A program made the translations under genes and the position numbers. Under the pieces are notes generated by a model. That model had not been told where the DNA came from and did no database searches. It saw only the letters and a list, made by a program, of their open reading frames with translations. DNA of 64,000 nt, from the NCBI RefSeq assembly GCF_014596915.1, contig NZ_JACVWU010000006.1, forward strand, positions 1 to 64,000. The letters run 5' to 3'. Of this stretch, positions 26,287 to 34,802 are shown one piece after another. The DNA is from Streptomyces sp. TRM68416. Its GTDB lineage: Bacteria; Actinomycetota; Actinomycetes; Streptomycetales; Streptomycetaceae. Within the stretch, counting starts at the first letter, position 1, and the number at the start of each line of letters is the position of its first letter.

Positions 26287-26306
26287 CATACCGACCAGAT
26301 GGTATG
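26287..26306. promoter_or_regulatory. Inverted repeat upstream of the MDR oxidoreductase
   Basis: catacc-gaccagat-ggtatg has perfect 6-bp arms and an 8-bp spacer. It lies 98 bp before the start at 26405 and looks like a TetR- or MarR-type operator. The protein that binds it is unknown; the MarR gene ends only 80 bp upstream. Confidence 0.5.
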
Positions 26307-26404
26307 TCGCGTGGCGATCTCGTCGTAGTGCAGGACGACGGGCGATCCGCCGATCGTGACGCGCCGCCGGTCCGCCGCGACGACCGTCCGAGGAGCCGCC
26401 GAAG

Positions 26405-27412
26405 ATGAGCAGAACCAACCACCAGGTGCGTCTGGCCGCACGGCCCGTGGGAGAGCCGCGGCCCACCGACTGGGCGCACGTGGAGGAGCCCGTCGGGCAG
26501 CCGGGCGACGGGGAGTTCCTGGTCCAGGTGCTGTGTCTGTCGATCGATCCGGCGATGCGCGGCTGGATGAACGCGGGCAGGTCCTACATCCGCCCGGTGG
26601 AGATCGGCGAGGTCATGCGCGCCGGTGCGGTGGGCCGCGTGATCGCCTCGCACCACCCCGGTTTCGCGGTCGGGGACCATGTGACGGGGTCCTTCGGGGT
26701 GCAGGAGTACTGCGTGTCCGACGGGCGCGGCGTGACCAAGGTCGATCCGGCCGCGGCTCCCTTGCCGACGTACCTCGGCGCGCTCGGCATGTCGGGCCTG
26801 ACGGCCTACTTCGGGCTGATCGACATCGGCCGCCCCGAGCCGGGCCAGACGGTCGTCGTCTCCGGTGCGGCGGGCGCGGTCGGCAGCGTCGTCGGCCAGA
26901 TAGCCGGGATCCTGGGCTGCCGGGTCGTCGGTATCGCCGGTGGCGAGGCCAAGTGCCGTACTTTGGTCGACGAGTTGGGGTTCGACGCCGCGATCGACTA
27001 CCAGAGCGAGGACATCCGCAAGGCGCTGCGCGAGCACGCTCCGAACGGTGTCGACGTGTACTTCGACAACGTCGGCGGCGAGGTCCTGGACGCCGTACTG
27101 CTGCGGCTGGCGCGCGGTGCCCGCGTCGTCGTCTGCGGAGCGATCTCCCAGTACAACAGCACCGCCCCGAAGGGCCCCGCCAACTACCTTTCGCTGCTGG
27201 TCAACCGAGCCACCATGACCGGCATGGTGGTCTTCGACTACGCCGACCGCTATGCCGAGGGCATCGCGCGGATGGCCGCGTGGCGGGCGGAGGGGCGCCT
27301 GACGTCCGTCGAGGACGTCGTCCCCGGCACGGTGGCGGACTTCCCCGACACGCTGATGCGACTCTTCCGTGGCGAGAACCGAGGCAAGCTCGTGCTGAAG
27401 ATCGCGGACTGA
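26405..27412 (+). CDS. NADP-dependent MDR oxidoreductase (LTB4-dehydrogenase/CurA-like)
   Basis: 335 residues of the medium-chain reductase fold without zinc ligands. The N-terminal LSIDPAMRGWM is typical of leukotriene-B4-dehydrogenase-like enzymes. VVVSGAAGAVGSVVGQIAGI is the nucleotide-binding loop and GVDVYFDNVGGEVLD is the conserved DNVGG region. These enzymes reduce alkenal/enone double bonds with NADPH. The next gene starts 27 bp downstream, so the two are likely an operon. Confidence 0.85.
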   Translation: MSRTNHQVRLAARPVGEPRPTDWAHVEEPVGQPGDGEFLVQVLCLSIDPAMRGWMNAGRSYIRPVEIGEVMRAGAVGRVIASHHPGFAVGDHVTGSFGVQEYCVSDGRGVTKVDPAAAPLPTYLGALGMSGLTAYFGLIDIGRPEPGQTVVVSGAAGAVGSVVGQIAGILGCRVVGIAGGEAKCRTLVDELGFDAAIDYQSEDIRKALREHAPNGVDVYFDNVGGEVLDAVLLRLARGARVVVCGAISQYNSTAPKGPANYLSLLVNRATMTGMVVFDYADRYAEGIARMAAWRAEGRLTSVEDVVPGTVADFPDTLMRLFRGENRGKLVLKIAD

Positions 27413-27438
27413 CCGGGCGGAGCGGCGGGAGCAATCCG

Positions 27439-28491
27439 ATGAAGGCACTGAGCTACCACGGCCCTCACGACATCCGCTACGGCGATGTCCCCGACCCGGC
27501 CGTCACCGGCCCCACCGACGCCGTCGTCCAGGTGACCACCGCCGGGATCTGCGGCAGCGACCTGCACATCTACCACGGCAATCCGTTCAGCCCGGAGCTC
27601 GGCTACACACCGGGGCACGAATGTGTCGGCGTGGTCGTCGACACGGGCGACGCGGTCACCGGATTCAAGCCCGGCGACCGCGTCCTGGTGCCCGCCTCGG
27701 CCGGCTGCACCCGGTGCCGGTCGTGTGCGGCCGGGTTCACCGCGCGGTGCGAGCGCGCCAAGTCCAGTACGGAGCTCTGCTACGGCGTCGGCCCCCAACT
27801 CCCCGGCAGTCAGGCCGAGGCGCTCGCGGTGCCGTTCGCCGACATCAATCTGGTGCACCTGCCCGAGGGCATCTCCGACGAGGCCGCGGTCGTCCTGACG
27901 GACAACGCCCCGACGGCCTGGTACGGCTGCCGCCGCGCCCGTATCCGGCCCGGCGAGACCGTGCTGGTCATCGGGCTCGGCCCGGTCGGACTGATGGCGG
28001 CCCAGTCCGCTTTCGCGATGGGGGCCGCACGCGTGCTCGGCGCGGACCTGGTCGCCGAGCGCCGCGCCTTCGCCGCCGGGCTGGGGGTCGAGCCGGTCGA
28101 GGGCGAGGACACCAAGGCCGCCGTACGGGAGATGACCGGCGGCCGCGGACCGGACGCGGTGGTGGAGGCGGTGGGCTCGGACGCCACCATCGACCTGGCT
28201 CTCAGAGCCGTCCGGCAGGCCGGGCGGGTCAGCGTCGTCGGGGTCAGCCACAACAAGGCGTTTCCCTTCCACATGGGGCTGGCGCAGATCAAGGAACTCG
28301 AGTTCGCCATCGGGCTGTGCTCGATCCACTACGAACTCCCCACCCTGATCGCCCTCGCCCAGGCCGGCCGGATCACGCCGGAGGTCGTGGTGTCCCACCG
28401 CTTCCCCCTTTCCCGGGGGCCCGCGGCCTACGAGCTGTTCGCCGGCCGCTCCGACGGGGTCCGCAAGATCCTCCTCGACCCGACCGGTTGA
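27439..28491 (+). CDS. Zinc-dependent alcohol dehydrogenase
   Basis: 350 residues. The catalytic zinc site is GICGSDLHIYHG and GHECVG. The four Cys of the structural zinc are in CTRCRSCAAGFTARC. The NAD(P) site is VIGLGPVGLMA. The acceptor is probably an alcohol or sorbitol-like polyol, but this cannot be read from the sequence. It forms an operon with the upstream MDR reductase; the pair could reduce and dehydrogenate related carbonyl compounds. Confidence 0.88.
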   Translation: MKALSYHGPHDIRYGDVPDPAVTGPTDAVVQVTTAGICGSDLHIYHGNPFSPELGYTPGHECVGVVVDTGDAVTGFKPGDRVLVPASAGCTRCRSCAAGFTARCERAKSSTELCYGVGPQLPGSQAEALAVPFADINLVHLPEGISDEAAVVLTDNAPTAWYGCRRARIRPGETVLVIGLGPVGLMAAQSAFAMGAARVLGADLVAERRAFAAGLGVEPVEGEDTKAAVREMTGGRGPDAVVEAVGSDATIDLALRAVRQAGRVSVVGVSHNKAFPFHMGLAQIKELEFAIGLCSIHYELPTLIALAQAGRITPEVVVSHRFPLSRGPAAYELFAGRSDGVRKILLDPTG

Positions 28492-28538
28492 CCCGCGCGG
28501 GGCCTGGAGACAAGGGGGCGCTGCGCAGCGAGGCGGTG

Positions 28539-29165
28539 TCATCGCTTCCTCGCCGTGCAGTGCGCGGCCGCTTCATCGGCGAAGCCGCAGAGCCGGTCGA
28601 TGACCTCGCGGTAGCTGTCCGCCGTGCCGTGGTGCTGCTTGCGAGGTGGTCCGTCGATCCACCTGTGCCACAGGCCGTCCGGGGCCAGGAACGGGGCCGC
28701 TCGATCGGCACGGAGTGCGGCGTCGAGGTGCAGGAGTGCGCCGATGGCGGCCGGCTGGTCGTAGTAGAGATCGGGGCGTCGCAGGTAGCGGTCGAGGTAG
28801 CCGGTCAACAGGCAGGCGTCGGCGGGGGTGCCGAAGGTGGCGAGGGTGACGCAGTAGTCCGAGCCCGCGTAGCAGACCTCGCTGGCGAGCAGGAGTTCGC
28901 CGAGGCGTTCGCGGAACTCGGTTCTGCGGGCTACGGCAATGAGCCAAGCCGCGGTCTTGCGTTCGCGCCACCCGCCTTCGAGCAGGACGGTCAGCTCGCG
29001 AGGTGTGATGTCACCGGCTGCCTCGCCCAGGTCCCGGGTGAATCTCGCCCGGTCGGGGCCGGCCATGCGGATGGCCGGGCCGCCGAGTCTGAGGTAGCGC
29101 CGGTCGGGTGTGACATAGCGGCGGACAAGAGCGAGCAACTCGGGATCCTCGTGGGCGTGACGCAT
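28539..29165 (-). CDS. DUF6000-like protein
   Basis: 208 residues, soluble and largely helical. GGWRERKTAAWLIAVARRTE then FRERLGELLLASEVCYAGSD and HLDAALRADRAAPFLAPDG resemble the Streptomyces family known as DUF6000; the assignment is from memory of the pattern. It has no known role. Convergent with the alcohol dehydrogenase, separated by only 47 bp. Confidence 0.6.
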   Translation of the reverse strand: MRHAHEDPELLALVRRYVTPDRRYLRLGGPAIRMAGPDRARFTRDLGEAAGDITPRELTVLLEGGWRERKTAAWLIAVARRTEFRERLGELLLASEVCYAGSDYCVTLATFGTPADACLLTGYLDRYLRRPDLYYDQPAAIGALLHLDAALRADRAAPFLAPDGLWHRWIDGPPRKQHHGTADSYREVIDRLCGFADEAAAHCTARKR

Positions 29166-29220
29166 GGCCGCATCCTGTCCTGAGCGAGGCCGGCCGGCCA
29201 GGACGCGGGCAGCATCGGTG

Positions 29221-30492
29221 TCACGCTCGGTACGCCAACCGCCGCAGGACGGTCTCGGCCGGGCCGCGTCGCCCGGCGCGCTCCAGGGCGTACGCCCCGG
29301 CCACGGTGAGCAGCCAGACGCCGACCGCGAAGGCCGCCATGGTGGCGCTGGTGAGGTGTTCGCCGAGGCCGAGGCCCCAGGCCGCCAGCAGCGGGGAGAA
29401 GATCAGCGAGTGCGCGAGGTAGCAGGACAGTGATCGCTTGCCGACCGCGGAGACCGCGGTGACGGCTGTGGCGCCCCACCGGCTGTGGCGGCCGGACCGT
29501 TGGGTCCACCAGTGCGCGAACAGGGCGACGGCGGCGACGTAGCCGATGCCGGCGGCGTTCCCGGTGAAGTCCCGCAGGATGGTGAGCGCCCCTTCCTCGC
29601 TCTGCGCGTCGTCCGGCACCTTGAGGGCGCCGACATGGGCGAGTGCGGCGGGCAGGCCGCCGAGCCAGCCGACCGCTATGCCGATGACCGCGGTGCGGCG
29701 CAGCAGCCGCAGATGGCGCCCGGGCTCCTCCAGGATGCGACGGCGTGCCGCCCAGAAGCCGAGCAGGAAGACGAGGTAGCCGCCGCCGACGAGGGCGAGC
29801 GGGGCACCGACGAAGGTGATGAACAGACCGGTCGTCAGTCGGGTGCCGAGCGCGGCGAGCGCGTTCTCCTCGCCCGACGCGTACGCCTCGAAGCCCGCTT
29901 CCGCTCCGGAGTCCCCCAGGGACCCCAACTCGCCCTGGAGCAGGGCTGTGACGACCGGCAGTGCCGTGAAGAGGACCAGCTGGGCGGCCGCGATCCCGAT
30001 CCACCACTTCAGCGCACGGTCGCTGCGCCTGACGAAGAGCCAGCCGAGGACGAGGCTGAGCAGGCCGTAGTAGCCGACGATGTCGCCGGCCATCAACAAG
30101 GTGGCGTGCGACAGCCCGATGACGATCAGCCACAGGCTCCGCCTGCGCAGGATGCCCACCGCGGCGCGCTCCGAGGTCCCGGCCTCGGTCTGGCGCAGGT
30201 AGAGCTGCGTCATGCCGTAGCCGAAGAGGAACGCGAAGAGCGGATAGACCCGTAGGTCCAGGACGGTGATCATCGTGAACTGGACCGCGCGGTCGGCCCA
30301 TGTGCCGTCGACCGGCTGCCACCCCGAAGGGCCGTGCCGAGCCGCCCAGAGGTGGAAGGCGGTGTTGGACAGGACGATGAGCAGGAGCATCATCCCGCGC
30401 GCGAGGTCGGGCGCCGGCGCTCGCTCCCGGCCCTGGACGGCTCCCCGCTGCAGCGATGCCTTTGGGGCGCTGTGGGTATCGGTCCTCGTCAT
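29221..30492 (-). CDS. DUF418-like multi-pass membrane protein
   Basis: 423 residues with about ten membrane segments. The N-terminal DLARGMMLLLIVLSNTAF and the C-terminal KRSLSCYLAHSLIFSPLLAA match the DUF418 family, whose conserved end (KxSLTxYLxQSL) is present. The role is unknown; an acyltransferase-like or transport function has been suggested for relatives. It is divergent from the LacI-type regulator, with 200 bp between, which includes that regulator's operator. Confidence 0.75.
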   Translation of the reverse strand: MTRTDTHSAPKASLQRGAVQGRERAPAPDLARGMMLLLIVLSNTAFHLWAARHGPSGWQPVDGTWADRAVQFTMITVLDLRVYPLFAFLFGYGMTQLYLRQTEAGTSERAAVGILRRRSLWLIVIGLSHATLLMAGDIVGYYGLLSLVLGWLFVRRSDRALKWWIGIAAAQLVLFTALPVVTALLQGELGSLGDSGAEAGFEAYASGEENALAALGTRLTTGLFITFVGAPLALVGGGYLVFLLGFWAARRRILEEPGRHLRLLRRTAVIGIAVGWLGGLPAALAHVGALKVPDDAQSEEGALTILRDFTGNAAGIGYVAAVALFAHWWTQRSGRHSRWGATAVTAVSAVGKRSLSCYLAHSLIFSPLLAAWGLGLGEHLTSATMAAFAVGVWLLTVAGAYALERAGRRGPAETVLRRLAYRA

Positions 30493-30600
30493 ACGGCCAC
30501 GCTAGGAAGGCGCCCAGGACCGAAGAATCCGTCTTCGGTCTCGCCACGGCCGACAAAAGTATGCCGCCCGTGCCCGCTTGCCTGCCCCACCACCCGATCG

Positions 30601-30612
30601 AGAGCGCTCTCA
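30601..30612. promoter_or_regulatory. LacI-type operator gagagcgctctc
   Basis: A perfect 12-bp palindrome, 80 bp upstream of the LacI-type regulator start. The same 12 bases occur upstream of the GH81 glucanase (34647-34658). The CG-centred form is that of LacI/CcpA-like sites. It supports autoregulation of the regulator; DUF418 on the other side could also be affected. Confidence 0.7.
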
Positions 30613-30692
30613 TCCACCTTGGGGCCGTCGATATCCTTCAAGGACCACAGCGCCGCCGACCGACACATGCCCCAGACGAGGGAGTGCCCGCC

Positions 30693-31718
30693 TTGCCCGA
30701 GCCGCTCACGGGGCCCCGCCCCACTCTGGAAGCCGTCGCGGCGCGCGCCGGCGTCTCCCGCGCCACCGCGTCCCGTGTGGTCAACGGAGGTGCGGGGGTG
30801 CGTGCCCCGCTGGTCGACAAGGTGCGCCGGGCGGTCGAGGAGCTCGGCTACGTGCCCAATCACGCGGCCCGGACCCTCGTCACCCGGCGCAACGGCGCGG
30901 TGGCCGTGATCATCGCGGAGCCGGAGTTCCGGATCTTCTCCGACCCGTTCTTCGAGCAGCAGGTGCGCGGCATCAGCCGCGAGCTGACGGCGCACGACGC
31001 GCAGCTGGTCCTGCTGTGGGTCGAAGGCCGTGGCGATCACGACCGGATCGCCCGCTATCTCGGCGGCGGCCATGTCGACGGCGCACTCGCCTTCTCCGTG
31101 CACAACGACGACCAGTTGCCCGCGCTGATCGCCAAGTCACGCATTCCCACGGTGTTCGGCGGCCGGTCGGTCGGGGAGCGGAGTCTTGCGGCGCCCTACG
31201 TCGACTGCGACAACCGCGGCGGGGCCCGTCAGGCGGTGCAGCACCTGGTCTCCCTGGGCCGGCGCACCATCGCGCACATCGCGGGACCGCTCGATCTGAC
31301 GGCGGCCCTCGACCGGGTCGACGGCTACCACGACGTCCTCGTCGACGCCGACCCCACGCTGATGTGCCAGGGCGACTTCACGGAGCGCAGCGGCGCCCTC
31401 GCAATGGCCGAGCTGCTGGAGCGGCGCCCGGATGTCGACGGGGTGTTCGCCGCCAACGACCTGATGGCGCTGGGCGCGCTGCGCACGCTGCGGGAGCGGG
31501 GCGTACGCGTCCCCGATGACGTGGCCGTGGTCGGGTTCGACGACATGGCGTCGGTGGTCGACGTGTCCGACCCGGCGCTCACCACCGTTCACCAGGACAT
31601 CGAGGGCATGGGCCGGCTGATGGTGAAGCTCTTGATGCGGCTGCTCGACGAGACCGGGTCCCCTGCGCCCGCGTCCGTGATCACACCGACGTCGCTGGTG
31701 CGGCGCGCGTCGGCCTGA
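30693..31718 (+). CDS. LacI-family transcriptional regulator
   Basis: About 341 residues. The helix-turn-helix and hinge are TLEAVAARAGVSRATASRVV then NGGAGVRAPLVDKVRRAVEE. A periplasmic-binding-protein-like sensor domain follows with VDGVFAANDLMALGALRTLR. I chose TTG at 30693 because gaggga lies about nine bases upstream; GTG at 30684 is possible. It faces the GH81 glucanase across a shared terminator. The identical 12-bp palindrome in front of both genes implies that it represses the glucanase until a glucan-derived sugar binds. Confidence 0.85.
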   Translation: MPEPLTGPRPTLEAVAARAGVSRATASRVVNGGAGVRAPLVDKVRRAVEELGYVPNHAARTLVTRRNGAVAVIIAEPEFRIFSDPFFEQQVRGISRELTAHDAQLVLLWVEGRGDHDRIARYLGGGHVDGALAFSVHNDDQLPALIAKSRIPTVFGGRSVGERSLAAPYVDCDNRGGARQAVQHLVSLGRRTIAHIAGPLDLTAALDRVDGYHDVLVDADPTLMCQGDFTERSGALAMAELLERRPDVDGVFAANDLMALGALRTLRERGVRVPDDVAVVGFDDMASVVDVSDPALTTVHQDIEGMGRLMVKLLMRLLDETGSPAPASVITPTSLVRRASA

Positions 31719-31727
31719 TTCCCGCGT

Positions 31728-31759
31728 GGCGGGCACCGGTTCGGTCGCCGGTGCCCGCC
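31728..31759. terminator. Bidirectional terminator between LacI and GH81 genes
   Basis: A 12-bp perfect stem: ggcgggcaccgg (31728-31739) pairs with 31748-31759 around an 8-nt loop. It is 10 bp after the LacI stop and 40 bp after the GH81 stop, so it can end both transcripts. Confidence 0.85.
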
Positions 31760-31798
31760 GCGCTCCCCGTGGAGGCCGGGCGGGTGAAGCCGTCCGCG

Positions 31799-34579
31799 TC
31801 AGCCGAAGGGGATCACCAGCACGGAGGTGTCGGTGCCCGTCCGGAGCTTTGACGTGCCGTTGCCGATGGCGCTCCACACCTCCAGCCGGACGGTGCCGTC
31901 GGTCATGCGGCCGAGGCTTCCGGTGGCCGACTTCAGGCCGCGTGTCTGGGCGTACTCCTCCCAGCCGGGCACGGGGTCGGTGGCGAAGTAGTGGTACGTC
32001 TCCGTGCGGTCGAAGGTGCCGTTGCCGGTGAGGTCGTAGCTGATCCTCACCTGCTGGCCGAGGCCGACCGTGGTGCCCGCGTCGACCTGGAGCCGGAAGG
32101 CGGTGGCCGCTCCCGGGGTGAGGGTGCCGTTGACGCCGCGGGCCTCGTAGACGAGCGGCCGGTACGGGGTGCCGTCGTGGTTGGCGCCGCCGGCGGAGGC
32201 GAGGGTGTCGCTGCCCGCCGTGCCTCCGGTGGCCGTGGTGAGGGTGCCGCCGGAGCGCAGGTGGAAGGTGTTGCCGGTCGACGGATCCGGGTCGGGGTCG
32301 GGATCGGGGTCGACGCCGGTTCCGGTGCCGGTCGCGGTCGAACGGGCGGGCACGGACAGGGTCTTGCCGTCCGAGAACGTCACCGTGCGGGTGCTGGAGC
32401 CGTGGTTGTGGGCGGCGTAGGTGCGGGTCGTGCCGTTGGCGAACACCGCGGAGGTGGGGATGTCACCGGTCACCGTGGGGTCGGGGGCGCCGAGGGCGGC
32501 GAGGGTCTCGATCCAGTGGTAGGTGTGCGCCTTCGATTCGCCCTCTTCCGGTGTGTAGGAAGCGTGGCCCGCGTCCCACTTGGTCTTCGCCGCCGCCGGG
32601 TCCGCGAGCGACTGGAACTCCCAGAGGATGTCGCGCCATTCGACGGCGGGGCCGCCGTTCTCGCGTTCCATCTCCGCCAGGTTCCGCCGGATGGCCGCCT
32701 TCTCGCCGCCGAGGTGCAGGGAACCGCCGGTCACCGGCAGGACGTTGATCCCGTGGATCTCCTCGGGGTTGGCCGTCCACCAGGTGGCGTAGGCCGCGCC
32801 GCTCCCCCAGACCATGCCGGCCGTGTCGTGACCGAAGGAGGAGGGGAAGACCTGCTCGTCGGCGTCGAACCAGTACTGGGCGATGGCCTCCGCCTCGGTG
32901 GCGAGCAGGTAGCTGCCGAGGTCGCGCAGCGCCGGGTCACCGGTGGCCGAGCCCCACAGCACCAGGGCCGCGCTGAGGTTGGTCGACTCCGAGGAGGACT
33001 CCTGGTTGTTGCCGGCGGCGAAGCCCTGGTGGCCCGAGGCCCAGCTGTGGCCGGCGTAGACGTCGAAGCCGCGCAGGAACGGGAAGGCGCTGTCGGTGCG
33101 GCTGGGGTTGGCCGTGTCGCGGATCAGGGTCTTCACCATGCCGCCCCAGGCGGAGTCGGCGGCCCAGGCGGGATCGTACTGGGCCACGATCGCTGCGGCG
33201 TAGACGTAGTAGCCGTAGTGGAAGTGGTGGTCGTTGAGTTCGCTGTCGCTGCCGTAGGAGGCGGGGTAGCCGGTGAGCGTCTTCCAGGCCGGGTCGTAGG
33301 AGAACTCGTGGGCGCCGCCCGCGGTGAACCACTGCTGGAGGCGTCCCTTGATGAGCCCGAGGAGCTTGTCGCGGATCGCGTCCTCACCGATCTGGTCGGC
33401 CGGCGGCACCAGTTGGGCGAGCCTGCCGAGCGCCTTTCCGGTCCAGTAGGTGTCGACGGCGCCCGAGAACGGGTCCGAGGCGTTCACGACGTCGTTCAGG
33501 TAGCCGCGCAGCCGTGCGGTGTCGACGGCGTTCGTCCTCGGCAGGCCGGGCAGGACCGGGGAGGCCTTCTGCGAGGTGGTGAACGAGGCGGACTCGCGCA
33601 CCTTCATGGTGCCGCGCGGGGAGACGTAGGTGTACGGGGTGAGCGGGTCCGTGGTGTGGAGCCACTGGTGCCGGTAGAGGGCCTGGAGCGTGCCGCGTTC
33701 GGTGCCCTCCTTCGCCTCGGTGGTGAGGGTGTAGGTGGCGCGTACGGTCCCGCCGCTGGAGTTCCAGTCGACGGTGGAGCCGGTGACGAAGCTGAAGGCG
33801 TACTTGCGGTACGTGGCGAGCGCGTCGGTAGAGGGCAGCAGGGCGACGGAGAAGTAGTCCTTGCCGCCCAGGCCCGCGGTGACGGCCGAGCCGGACACGT
33901 TCCAGTCGCTGCCGGTGGGGGCGAAGAGCGCGTAGTGGTGTCCGGCCACCGTGATGCCGAGGACGTTGCCCTGGTCGGAGAAGACGGTGGGCGCGGTGGC
34001 GGTGGTGATCCGGGCGTCGCCGCCGGAGCCCTTGGCGTAGACGAAGGGCATGCCGTGGCCGATGGTGGTGCGCAGGGTGCGGGTGCCGTCGGACCAGTAG
34101 GGGGTGACGGTCCAGTCGGACCAGGCGTCGGCCTTGGTGTCGGGCGAGTTGAGCCCGGTGAGGCCGAGGGTGAGGTCGGCCTTGTGGGCGTACTCGTACT
34201 GGCGGCCCTCGCCGACGATCGTGGGGGTGGTGGGGTAGCCGATCTCCAGGCCGCCGGACACCGCCTGGTAGGTGAGGGGGTGGCCGTACATCGGGGTCGA
34301 GTAGGGGTTGTCGCCGTAGCGCTGGAAGGCCAGTGACGACCACCAGTCGTTGGTGGGCACGGGCTTGCCCCGGGCGGCGGAGGTCACCTTGGGGGTGATG
34401 GGTGTGCCGGTGTTGGTGGTCGGGCCGGTCGTACCGGGCGGCCGGGTGTCGGAGTAGCTTCCCGCGCCGACGGGGATCGTGGCGGCGGAGGCCGGAGTTG
34501 CCGCCGGACCGAGTCCGGTGGCGGCCAGGGCGGCGGCCAGAACCAGCACGGTGGCCGGTCTGTTGCGGGTGGCTGGCAT
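31799..34579 (-). CDS. Secreted GH81 endo-beta-1,3-glucanase
   Basis: 926 residues. A Sec signal (VLVLAAALAATGLGPAATPA) is followed by the large GH81 catalytic region. NDHHFHYGYYVYAAA carries the catalytic Asp and NNQESSSESTN the catalytic Glu residues. An Asp-Pro linker (residues ~770-785) joins a C-terminal beta domain of about 140 residues, possibly a carbohydrate-binding module like CBM56. It would cut beta-1,3-glucan of fungal walls or laminarin. gaggtg lies seven bases before the ATG. Probably controlled by the LacI-type neighbour. Confidence 0.88.
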   Translation of the reverse strand: MPATRNRPATVLVLAAALAATGLGPAATPASAATIPVGAGSYSDTRPPGTTGPTTNTGTPITPKVTSAARGKPVPTNDWWSSLAFQRYGDNPYSTPMYGHPLTYQAVSGGLEIGYPTTPTIVGEGRQYEYAHKADLTLGLTGLNSPDTKADAWSDWTVTPYWSDGTRTLRTTIGHGMPFVYAKGSGGDARITTATAPTVFSDQGNVLGITVAGHHYALFAPTGSDWNVSGSAVTAGLGGKDYFSVALLPSTDALATYRKYAFSFVTGSTVDWNSSGGTVRATYTLTTEAKEGTERGTLQALYRHQWLHTTDPLTPYTYVSPRGTMKVRESASFTTSQKASPVLPGLPRTNAVDTARLRGYLNDVVNASDPFSGAVDTYWTGKALGRLAQLVPPADQIGEDAIRDKLLGLIKGRLQQWFTAGGAHEFSYDPAWKTLTGYPASYGSDSELNDHHFHYGYYVYAAAIVAQYDPAWAADSAWGGMVKTLIRDTANPSRTDSAFPFLRGFDVYAGHSWASGHQGFAAGNNQESSSESTNLSAALVLWGSATGDPALRDLGSYLLATEAEAIAQYWFDADEQVFPSSFGHDTAGMVWGSGAAYATWWTANPEEIHGINVLPVTGGSLHLGGEKAAIRRNLAEMERENGGPAVEWRDILWEFQSLADPAAAKTKWDAGHASYTPEEGESKAHTYHWIETLAALGAPDPTVTGDIPTSAVFANGTTRTYAAHNHGSSTRTVTFSDGKTLSVPARSTATGTGTGVDPDPDPDPDPSTGNTFHLRSGGTLTTATGGTAGSDTLASAGGANHDGTPYRPLVYEARGVNGTLTPGAATAFRLQVDAGTTVGLGQQVRISYDLTGNGTFDRTETYHYFATDPVPGWEEYAQTRGLKSATGSLGRMTDGTVRLEVWSAIGNGTSKLRTGTDTSVLVIPFG

Positions 34580-34645
34580 GGAGGGGCACCTCGTGTCATC
34601 ACGACGGGTAGTGGGGTCTCACCGTGTGTGCGTCCGGAACGTTTT

Positions 34646-34659
34646 TGAGAGCGCTCTCA
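34646..34659. promoter_or_regulatory. LacI-type operator upstream of the GH81 gene
   Basis: tgagagcgctctca is a 14-bp perfect palindrome, 67 bp upstream of the GH81 start. Its inner 12 bp are identical to the site in front of the LacI-type regulator gene. Confidence 0.75.
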
Positions 34660-34730
34660 GATGGCGGGAAACGTAAGACTCCCGAAACGTTGACGTCAAG
34701 ACGTCTGACACGGACGGCACTTGAGCCCGG

Positions 34731-34775
34731 CCGCCTCGTGGAGTGCGGCGGCAGCCGCGGTGCTCCACGAGGCGG
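34731..34775 (-). terminator. Terminator of the acyl-CoA oxidase gene
   Basis: A 13-bp perfect stem (34731-34743 pairs with 34763-34775) encloses a 19-nt loop that has its own gcggc/gccgc stem. It starts 27 bp downstream of the stop of the gene at 34803. Confidence 0.85.
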
Positions 34776-34802
34776 TCCCCTGAGCGAGGCGTCGGGGTGT
34801 CG

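Noticed and set aside
31991..34336. A 781-codon plus-strand frame inside the GH81 gene
   Set aside because: It is the antisense shadow of the glucanase, Val/Gly/Ala-rich without motifs, and lies over a complete family match on the other strand.
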